The notes under the pieces were generated by a model, which worked only from the letters and a program-made list of their open reading frames with translations, was not told the DNA's origin and searched no databases. This document shows positions 7,150 through 12,646 of a stretch of 12,646 bases of DNA, in pieces (the stretch's first letter is position 1; each line of letters opens with the position of its first letter). The position numbers and the translations under genes are program-made. Location of the stretch: NCBI GenBank assembly GCA_017390245.1, contig JAFPCE010000207.1, positions 1 to 12,646 on the forward strand. The letters are read 5' to 3'. The stretch is from Selenomonadaceae bacterium. Lineage in GTDB: Bacteria; Bacillota; Negativicutes; Selenomonadales; Selenomonadaceae.

Positions 7150-7533
7150 TTATATCAGCCGCCTGCTAAAGAAATCCACATTAACATTATTAACGCCAAC
7201 TAGTTTTTCCCGCAATAAATCTACGAAATCAGACAGCTCCTGAGTATTTTTATAGGAAACCAGCATCATGTAATCCCAGTCACCTATAACAGCATAACAA
7301 CACATAATATGCCGGTTTCCCTCAATTATCCCATTCATTACCTCTTCATCAAAATGACCGTTATTGGTTATCTTGATAATGCCGTGGCACCAGTTTTCAT
7401 CATCTGCACTTACTGGCAGCCCTGCTAATAAATCCTGGCTTTTTTCGTAGGCCATATCTAGCTCCGCATTAAACTCAAAAGCATCGCCCTCTGCTTTTGA
7501 ATGATTGCCATCATTCACACACTTATACCGCAT
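7150..7533 (-). CDS. Stand-alone Lrp/AsnC-type RAM domain protein, no DNA-binding domain
   Basis: The C-terminal 80 residues of this 127-residue protein look like the RAM (Lrp/AsnC ligand-binding) domain. CYAVIGDWDYMMLVSY near 79-94 matches the family's glycine-Asp-x-Asp-Tyr core. It is followed by the helix TQELSDFVDLLREKL and a closing strand VNNVNVDFFSRRLI. The first 45 residues do not resemble the winged helix-turn-helix of full-length Lrp proteins, and I recognise no other domain there. RAM-only proteins are known; they form dimers or octamers and can bind amino acids or pair with full-length Lrp proteins. The gene is convergent with alaT and shares its terminator, which suggests but does not prove a link to alanine control. 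The ATG at 7531-7533 follows AGGAAGAGGTG at good spacing. Cysteines at 5, 49, 77 and 78 are notable for a small protein. The exact role is unknown. Confidence 0.75.
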   Translation of the reverse strand: MRYKCVNDGNHSKAEGDAFEFNAELDMAYEKSQDLLAGLPVSADDENWCHGIIKITNNGHFDEEVMNGIIEGNRHIMCCYAVIGDWDYMMLVSYKNTQELSDFVDLLREKLVGVNNVNVDFFSRRLI

Positions 7534-7881
7534 GGATACACCTCTTCCTAAAATAATACTTCTAAAATTTTATCGATTTCGTATTTATTCCTCCTGTTTT
7601 AAATTATATACTATATTGCAGAAGTAAACAATAGCACCTGTTTTTATAGGATAAAATCTACTGTTAACAATACATTTTACTATTTTTCCCAATTACATTA
7701 TATCCTTTGCTTAAAAACATTTGTACATAATTCATTCCCATTTTCCAGTGTAATAACGTCCTTGATATACAAATGTATGATTGTGGTGCACTTTTGAAAC
7801 GAGAAAAATTATGCAGGAATTTTGAAAAATTTTTAAAATTTTTCCATTATCCCCGTAAATATTTTGCACACCACTTTTACA
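7534..7881. other. AT-rich gene-free region with inverted repeats
   Basis: I find no convincing gene in these roughly 350 bases. The left part carries the promoter and leader of the RAM-domain gene. The rest holds three symmetrical elements. ACATTTGTA (7717-7725) and TACAAATGT (7768-7776) form a perfect 9-bp inverted repeat 42 bases apart. A 21-base element, GAAAAATTTT-T-AAAATTTTTC, lies at 7824-7844. GTGGTG and CACCAC flank the latter at longer range. Tight hairpin and T-tract signals are absent apart from the tRNA terminator at the right end. It could be a regulatory region, a remnant, or hold a small untranslated RNA. Confidence 0.5.
7603..7631 (-). promoter_or_regulatory. Promoter of the RAM-domain gene
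   Basis: On the minus strand TTGTTT (7626-7631), a 17-base spacer and a perfect TATAAT (7603-7608) form a plausible promoter. The start would be near 7596, giving a leader of about 60 bases. Confidence 0.6.
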
Positions 7882-7919
7882 AATAAAAAAAGACTTACTG
7901 CACCTTCAGCAGTAAGTCC
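7882..7919 (-). terminator. Terminator of the tRNA-Ser pair
   Basis: GACTTACTGC (7892-7901) pairs perfectly with GCAGTAAGTC (7909-7918). On the minus strand the stem is followed by eight T. It lies a short distance past the 3' end of the second tRNA-Ser, as expected for the tRNA transcript. Confidence 0.9.
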
Positions 7920-7930
7920 TTATTGGCAAA

Positions 7931-8019
7931 TGGCGGAGTGGGAGGGATTCGAACCCTCGCAGCCTTGCGACTCTAACGATTTAGCAAACCGTCCTCTTCA
8001 GCCTCTTGAGTACCACTCC
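7931..8019 (-). tRNA. tRNA-Ser (anticodon GCU)
   Basis: On the minus strand the acceptor GGAGTGG pairs with CCACTCC, followed by G73 and an encoded CCA. The anticodon arm reads ACGGT-TTGCTAA-ATCGT, giving anticodon GCU for AGY serine codons. A long variable arm and the T-arm GGGTTCGAATCCC fit a class II serine tRNA of 89 bases. It is the distal gene of a two-tRNA transcript. Confidence 0.97.
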
Positions 8020-8028
8020 ATATCTATA

Positions 8029-8117
<89 letters not shown>

Positions 8118-8129
8118 ACAACATTATAG

Positions 8130-8159
8130 AGTATAACAAATAAATCTAATGACTGTCAA
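8130..8159 (-). promoter_or_regulatory. tRNA-Ser operon promoter
   Basis: On the minus strand a perfect TTGACA (8154-8159), an 18-base spacer and TATACT (8130-8135) form a strong promoter. The predicted start near 8123 is only a few bases before the first tRNA. Confidence 0.8.
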
Positions 8160-8192
8160 GAATTGCCTGTTCTTTTCACCTTTCATTCCCTT

Positions 8193-9341
8193 TTATGCCT
8201 GCTGCAGTTCAAATACTGCAATTTCTGGCGGGCAGCCCAAGCGGTACGGGAACCAGCTGCCATTACCGCAATGCACGTAACAGCGGGTATTGCCCTGCTG
8301 ATACATGCCCCGCATATATTTAAACACTGGAGGTGCCAGTGATATACCGCAAATCCCTATCTGGCCGCCATGAGTATGTCCGCTAAGCACCAGCTCAGTA
8401 TTATAAGCCTTCGCACTGTCCAGGAAATCAGGATGATGAGCCAGCAGAACCTTCACAGCGCCTTCTGGAATATTATCTAATGCCTTTTTAGTATACAGCT
8501 GCTGCAGTACAGTAAATTGCTCTCTATCCATGGGATAATCCACTCCAGCCAAATACAACGGTCTGATGTCATCCACTAACAGCACATTTTCATTAAGAAG
8601 CTCCCTGATGCTGGTCTGGGATAAAGCTATTTCTATAGCCTGTATGCCACGAATATGTTCATGATTACCCCGGCAATAGTAAATTCCCTGGGGAAATGCA
8701 CTTGTGTATTTATCAATCAGCTGGGCTGCCTTATAGTTAAGCCTGTTATCGTCAAACAAATCACCCGTAATGACCAGTACATCAGCCTTTGTCCTGCTAA
8801 CCTGCTCCATGAGCTCCTCAAGCTTCTGCAGGTCAAAAAATACCCCCAGGTGTATATCACTAAGCTGGGCAATTTTGTATCCCTGAAGTCTTTTACCTAG
8901 CCCAGCCACAGGTATCTTAATATTATTGACTATTGTAGCATCTTTGCCTGCGACCCCTCCATAGACGCTGCTTGCTGCAGCCACTCCAGGCGCTATCAGC
9001 ATGTATTTAGCCAGCTTCCTGCGTTCCGGATCTACAGGAACAGCCATAGTTCTTTGCCTCAAATATCTGGTGCCTTCCGCTATAAGTGTAAGAACTATAA
9101 ATGTTATCTGCAGCATGATCCAGATAGCAGCCAGCTGTATAAACGCCTTTGACACCATAGTGCCCTGCCAGCGGGAAAATCCTATGCCTATACCTGCCAC
9201 AGTCCCAATATTAAGCAGAACAGATATCCAGGGCAGTCTTCTGGCTGCCGGCCATCTGCTGCTATAAAATTTTTGCAGAGTAAAATATGTGCCAAACATT
9301 AACACCAATATAAATGCTGATGCTATAAAAATAAATTTCAT
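8193..9341 (-). CDS. Membrane-anchored metallophosphoesterase (YkuE/YaeI-like)
   Basis: This 382-residue protein has an N-terminal membrane region and a C-terminal calcineurin-like phosphoesterase domain. Four hydrophobic segments are visible near residues 3-21, 38-55, 66-91 and 111-130. The catalytic domain (about 150-380) carries all the usual dimetal motifs: SDIHLG (D162, H164), GDLFDD (D194), GNHE (N226, H227), AHHPD (H302) and GHTHGGQ (H322, H324). Relatives include B. subtilis YkuE and E. coli YaeI, which hydrolyse phosphodiester or nucleotide-type substrates and are often at the membrane. The true substrate here is unknown. The ATG follows GGGAGAAGG at normal spacing. It stands alone between the tRNA promoter and the chemoreceptor terminator. 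No terminator is obvious after its stop, where transcription would run straight into the tRNA-Ser genes. Confidence 0.9.
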   Translation of the reverse strand: MKFIFIASAFILVLMFGTYFTLQKFYSSRWPAARRLPWISVLLNIGTVAGIGIGFSRWQGTMVSKAFIQLAAIWIMLQITFIVLTLIAEGTRYLRQRTMAVPVDPERRKLAKYMLIAPGVAAASSVYGGVAGKDATIVNNIKIPVAGLGKRLQGYKIAQLSDIHLGVFFDLQKLEELMEQVSRTKADVLVITGDLFDDNRLNYKAAQLIDKYTSAFPQGIYYCRGNHEHIRGIQAIEIALSQTSIRELLNENVLLVDDIRPLYLAGVDYPMDREQFTVLQQLYTKKALDNIPEGAVKVLLAHHPDFLDSAKAYNTELVLSGHTHGGQIGICGISLAPPVFKYMRGMYQQGNTRCYVHCGNGSWFPYRLGCPPEIAVFELQQA

Positions 9342-9370
9342 TACCTTCTCCCAGCCTTTGTTTGCATGCG

Positions 9371-9387
9371 TATAAGGATGCCTTATA
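9371..9387. promoter_or_regulatory. Inverted repeat upstream of the metallophosphoesterase gene
   Basis: TATAAGG-ATG-CCTTATA is a perfect 7-bp inverted repeat with a 3-base centre, about 30 bases upstream of the start codon. It would lie just downstream of the start site predicted from the candidate promoter, a typical repressor position. Confidence 0.35.
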
Positions 9388-9396
9388 GTTTAGATT

Positions 9397-9424
9397 TTTA
9401 TAGTAATAGATATTACACGAGCAA
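9397..9424 (-). promoter_or_regulatory. Candidate promoter of the metallophosphoesterase gene
   Basis: On the minus strand TTGCTC (9419-9424), a 16-base spacer and TATAAA (9397-9402) give a moderate match to a housekeeping promoter. Confidence 0.4.
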
Positions 9425-9446
9425 TCTGATATTTTCCTGTAAAAGC

Positions 9447-9488
9447 ATAAAAACATCCCCATAACCACTTCTGTGATTACGGGGATGT
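9447..9488 (-). terminator. Terminator of the chemoreceptor gene
   Basis: ACATCCCC (9453-9460) pairs with GGGGATGT (9481-9488), and TAA and CAC extend the stem inward past single mismatches to a TTCT loop. On the minus strand the stem runs into five T. It lies about 30 bases past the chemoreceptor stop. Confidence 0.85.
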
Positions 9489-9518
9489 CTGTATAGCCAT
9501 TAATTATTTAACTGTATT

Positions 9519-11588
9519 TTAGAAGTTAAACTTGTTAATTTCTTTCTTTAAGCCATCAGAGAGGTCAGACAAGTTGCGGCTAGAAGCTGCAATCTCTTCC
9601 ATAGTAGCTGACTGCTCCTGAGTTGCAGAGGAAATTGCATCAATGTTAGCAGTAACATTTTTGGTTAACTGCTCCACTTCTTCAGCTGCACTCAAAACTT
9701 CCATGCTGGCATCAGATGCAGAGTTAGCTTCCTTATGGTTTTTCTGAATCAGCTCATCAACCTCGTGAATGCTCTCAACGATATGCTGGAACTGTTCACC
9801 AGCTCTGGATACAACGGTGCTGCCTTCCTTAACAGCTGCAGTACCATCCTTCATGCTGCTGACAGCCTTCTGAGTCTCATTCTGAATAGCCTGAATGATA
9901 GAAGCAACCTCATTAGCTGCCTCAGAGGACTGTTCTGCCAGTTTGCGGACCTCATCTGCTACAACAGCAAAGCCACGGCCATGCTCGCCAGCTCTTGCTG
10001 CCTCAATAGCAGCATTTAATGCCAGCAGGTTAGTCTGTTCAGCAATACCAGAAATGGTATTGATAATCTCGCCAATCTCCTGAGAACGTTCTCCCAGCTC
10101 AGCAACAGATTCTGCAGACTGATCTACAGTAGCAGTAATCTGGCCCATCTGCTCAACAGCCTGCTGGATAACCTCACTGCCCCGTGCAGCAGCCTTGCCA
10201 GCATTAGCAGAAGAACGGCTCATGCTATCGGAGCTGTCGGCAATGGAAGTAACGTTTTCAGTCATGCTGCGAATCTGGTCAACAACCTGAATAAAGGTCT
10301 CATTCTGACGCTGTGCATCACCGGCAATGTCACTGACTTTGCCTGCAACATGGGTAATGGTCTCAGCGCACTGCTCAGAGCCTGCAGACAGATCCTGGGC
10401 TGCAGAGGAAACCTCTGTAGAGCTTACCTGTACTTCCTTTAACAGGTTCTTTAAATGGCTTGTCATATCAGCAAAGGCTCTGCAGAGACGGCCAATCTCA
10501 TCAGCAGAAGTAATATTCATATTTAAGTCTCTGATGTTACCACCGGCAATATCCTCAGATGCATCTGCCAGCTGCTGCAAAGGCTTGAACATGCTGTTGC
10601 ACATCCAGTAAGTAACACTCTGAATAAAAATCTGTGCCAGAAGGAGAACAATAATCAAGAGTATGCGCATGTGGCTGACACTCTTATATAACTGGTCCTG
10701 GGTTACAATAGTAATATATTTATACTGGCTCTTCTCAGAAGTATAAACATTAGCATCATACTTCTCGCCGTTAATGGTAATCTCATGGAGACCATTGGTA
10801 ACAGAATCCAAGGTTGCAATGTCACCTTCAGCCTCAGCTAACTTCTTAAAGTTAAGAGACTCATCCTTTGGAGAGGCAACAACAACACCGTCACCATCAA
10901 CCATCATCATATAACCTGCTTCACCGATTTTAATTTCATTAATCATGTCGGTAATAACAGGCAAATCTACATTGATACCAAGTACGCCCAATGGCTCATT
11001 GTTAAAGTTCTTGACAGTAGCAAAAATACCGATGGTAGGAGTACCCTTAGAAGTTAAGAAAGGCTTTGTAATTCTTACATTGTTAGTATCAGCCATAGAA
11101 TCCTTAAACCAGGAACGCTGGCGGCTGTCATAGCCCTTCTTACGTGGTACAGCTGGATACTGCAGATAGCTGCCATCAACTGCACCATAGCTGATGGTAG
11201 AAACAGAACCCTGATATGCATTGACAAAACGCTCAAAGGACTGGAAAGCAGCTGCCTCATAGCCGCCCTTAGCCATTGGATCCATTGGAATCATGCCACT
11301 AGCATCAGCCTCACCATCAATATAGGAGGTGAGATTACCACCCTGGCGCATAACTGGATCACTAGCCAGATATACCAGACCATCCTCTAAGTCTTTTAAA
11401 AAGCCAGTCATGGTATTATCAACCTGTACTGCCTGCAGCTTGGAATCCTCAGTAAAGGTTTCCATAACATTATCTGTAATAACCTTATTCAGAACAATGC
11501 CCAGGCTCACCATTGCTATCAGAATGGATACACCTGTCAAAAGCATAATCTTTTGTTTAACGCCTAATTCTCTGAAAAAATTTGACAT
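9519..11588 (-). CDS. Methyl-accepting chemotaxis protein with dCache sensor
   Basis: This 689-residue transmembrane chemoreceptor passes extracellular ligand signals to CheA/CheW. A membrane segment at about 13-34 is followed by a double-Cache (dCache_1) sensor, about 38-300, then a second membrane segment at about 307-329. A HAMP domain (about 330-382) and a long signalling coiled coil to the C terminus complete it. The hairpin tip EQTNLLALNAAIEAARAGE (517-535) and following GRGFAVVADEVRKLAE are canonical. The roughly 308 residues after HAMP fit the 44-heptad class by length. In the sensor, Y153, R158, W160 and F161, with D208 further on, match most of the amino-acid-binding dCache motif, so the ligand may be an amino acid. 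No C-terminal NWETF-type CheR tether is present. The start follows GGAGGAG at slightly long spacing. It appears monocistronic. Confidence 0.95.
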   Translation of the reverse strand: MSNFFRELGVKQKIMLLTGVSILIAMVSLGIVLNKVITDNVMETFTEDSKLQAVQVDNTMTGFLKDLEDGLVYLASDPVMRQGGNLTSYIDGEADASGMIPMDPMAKGGYEAAAFQSFERFVNAYQGSVSTISYGAVDGSYLQYPAVPRKKGYDSRQRSWFKDSMADTNNVRITKPFLTSKGTPTIGIFATVKNFNNEPLGVLGINVDLPVITDMINEIKIGEAGYMMMVDGDGVVVASPKDESLNFKKLAEAEGDIATLDSVTNGLHEITINGEKYDANVYTSEKSQYKYITIVTQDQLYKSVSHMRILLIIVLLLAQIFIQSVTYWMCNSMFKPLQQLADASEDIAGGNIRDLNMNITSADEIGRLCRAFADMTSHLKNLLKEVQVSSTEVSSAAQDLSAGSEQCAETITHVAGKVSDIAGDAQRQNETFIQVVDQIRSMTENVTSIADSSDSMSRSSANAGKAAARGSEVIQQAVEQMGQITATVDQSAESVAELGERSQEIGEIINTISGIAEQTNLLALNAAIEAARAGEHGRGFAVVADEVRKLAEQSSEAANEVASIIQAIQNETQKAVSSMKDGTAAVKEGSTVVSRAGEQFQHIVESIHEVDELIQKNHKEANSASDASMEVLSAAEEVEQLTKNVTANIDAISSATQEQSATMEEIAASSRNLSDLSDGLKKEINKFNF

Positions 11589-11927
11589 TTAAAATTCACT
11601 CCTCCGTTTCCATTGAATCACCTGATTCAAGCAAAATCATCCTTCTTAAATCTAAAGGATATTATAACAAATATGCCATAACATGTCCTGTAAAATTTAT
11701 CAAAGATTATTGTAATTTATTATGCTATAAGCATATTTGCCATCTTGTAGGATTTAAGTCCATATAAATATTTTATATTTTATAAAAAATCTCCATTAGC
11801 ACTAAATACAGTAGAAAATGCTGTATTTACAACTATTAAAATGTTTAAAATACTTATTGAACACTTTGAAACACTGCATCAGTCAAAAGCTAGATGCCTA
11901 TTTGCCACTTTCTTTAGGACTAAGGTA
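11589..11927. other. Intergenic region between chemoreceptor and diguanylate cyclase
   Basis: These 339 AT-rich bases hold the chemoreceptor promoter. They also carry a perfect 9-bp inverted repeat, TAAATACAG (11803-11811) with CTGTATTTA (11821-11829), around a 9-base loop. The repeat lies about 100 bases past the diguanylate cyclase stop. On the minus strand the nearest T run is about 15 bases beyond the stem, so it is at best a weak terminator. I find no gene. Confidence 0.5.
11661..11689 (-). promoter_or_regulatory. Candidate promoter of the chemoreceptor gene
   Basis: On the minus strand AGGACA (11684-11689), 17 bases and a perfect TATAAT (11661-11666) fit a housekeeping promoter about 75 bases upstream of the start. 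I saw no sigma-28 (flagellar) type promoter here. Confidence 0.55.
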
Positions 11928-12646
11928 TTATTTTATTGATTTGCTGCACTTCATTTTATACATTCTGGAATCTATGTCATTTGCCATGATTTTAAACGTC
12001 TCATAGTCCGGAACCTGCATACTGCCTATACCATAACTAATCCCAGCTGGATATGGCAGCTTCATATTTTTTAAATCAGCTGCAACTTCCTGTAATGCCT
12101 TCTCCATATCGGCTTCTGTAATTTTATCAGATACTATGGCAAATTCATCGCCGCCAATCCGGCAGACAAAAGCAGCACTGTCCAGCCGCATTTTTACCAG
12201 CATTGCGACCTTGACAATATAATCGTCACCTGAAATGTGTCCATAATTATCATTTACATTTTTCAGCCTGTCCAAATCAATGATAGCCAGCAGAAATTCA
12301 GCACCACTATTAATATATTGTTCAATTTTTTCATTATAATAAGTGCGGTTAAAACAGCCTGTTAAGAAATCTGTTACAGACTGAGTATAAATTTTATTGT
12401 AATTTTTCCGCTCATCTGATATATCAAACATCATCAGCAATGTTCCCTGCAGCTCCCCTTTAAGATTACGCAGTCTGTATGCCATACCACGTATCAGAAG
12501 CTCTTCACTGCTATCTGTTCTTTCCAGATTACATTTAATAATATCTTTTTCTATTTCTGTCTGAGTGCTGAATCGTATTCCAGGAACAATCTGGCTGAAT
12601 TCATCCATGCCCTTCTTGCCAACAATTACCTTTTCATCAACGTTAT
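11928..12646 (-). CDS. Diguanylate cyclase (GGDEF), N terminus cut by window edge
   Basis: This open frame runs off the right end, so the true start lies outside; an ATG at 12606-12608 is internal to a longer frame. The visible N-terminal part (VIVGKKGMDEFSQIVPG through FDISDERK) looks like the second half of a PAS-type sensor domain, ending in the usual D-I-x-x-x-K linker. The GGDEF domain follows, with DFLTGCFNR, DLDRLKNVNDNYGH, RIGGDEFAI and a complete C-terminal end SRMYKMK. It should make cyclic-di-GMP from two GTP. The signature GGDEF is intact. The usual inhibitory RxxD site five residues before it reads DSAA instead, so product inhibition through that site is unlikely. The upstream sensor, possibly membrane-bound, is not visible. 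Confidence 0.9.
   Translation of the reverse strand, partial: NVDEKVIVGKKGMDEFSQIVPGIRFSTQTEIEKDIIKCNLERTDSSEELLIRGMAYRLRNLKGELQGTLLMMFDISDERKNYNKIYTQSVTDFLTGCFNRTYYNEKIEQYINSGAEFLLAIIDLDRLKNVNDNYGHISGDDYIVKVAMLVKMRLDSAAFVCRIGGDEFAIVSDKITEADMEKALQEVAADLKNMKLPYPAGISYGIGSMQVPDYETFKIMANDIDSRMYKMKCSKSIK

Noticed and set aside
7590..7595. Perfect AGGAGG on the minus strand
   Set aside because: No start codon follows at suitable spacing and it falls at the predicted transcript start of the RAM-domain gene, so it is probably chance.
9262..9468. Minus-strand 68-codon frame upstream of the metallophosphoesterase
   Set aside because: It crosses the chemoreceptor terminator and the start of the metallophosphoesterase in another frame, with no ribosome binding site or recognisable domain.

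Overview
The window looks like part of a Bacillota chromosome. The signs are AGGAGG-type ribosome binding sites, a tRNA-sensing T-box leader, a long single-chain clostridial-type FGAM synthase, and an Lrp-type regulator/aminotransferase pair closely resembling Bacillus subtilis alaR-alaT. A Negativicutes or Clostridia member is plausible, but I cannot fix the genus. Most content is chromosomal housekeeping and signalling. I see no insertion sequence, prophage, plasmid or CRISPR array.

Layout, left to right. A free-standing histidine phosphotransfer (Hpt) protein lies on the minus strand at 127-483. A two-gene minus-strand unit follows, with yhcH-like (4445-4927) upstream and the purine enzyme FGAM synthase (626-4408) downstream; it ends in a hairpin terminator at 545-590. 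A divergent control region (4938-5409) separates this unit from a plus-strand operon. That region holds a 16-bp perfect palindrome, two candidate promoters and a T-box leader whose specifier reads best as GCU (alanine). The operon is alaR (5410-5889), whose stop overlaps the start of alaT (5886-7058). A bidirectional terminator (7086-7146) separates alaT from a convergent minus-strand gene (7150-7533). That gene encodes a stand-alone Lrp-type ligand-binding (RAM) domain with no DNA-binding domain.

Next is an AT-rich gap of about 350 bases with several inverted repeats. Two tandem tRNA-Ser genes (anticodons GCU and UGA) follow on the minus strand, with their own promoter and terminator. Then come three minus-strand genes: a membrane-anchored metallophosphoesterase (8193-9341), a dCache-type chemoreceptor (9519-11588) and, cut by the right edge, a diguanylate cyclase (11928-12646).

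The most coherent system is the alanine module. A transaminase and its Lrp-family regulator lie behind a leader predicted to sense uncharged tRNA-Ala, with a second Lrp-like sensor domain next door. The Hpt protein, chemoreceptor and diguanylate cyclase show an organism with phosphorelay, chemotaxis and cyclic-di-GMP signalling. They are not obviously one locus.
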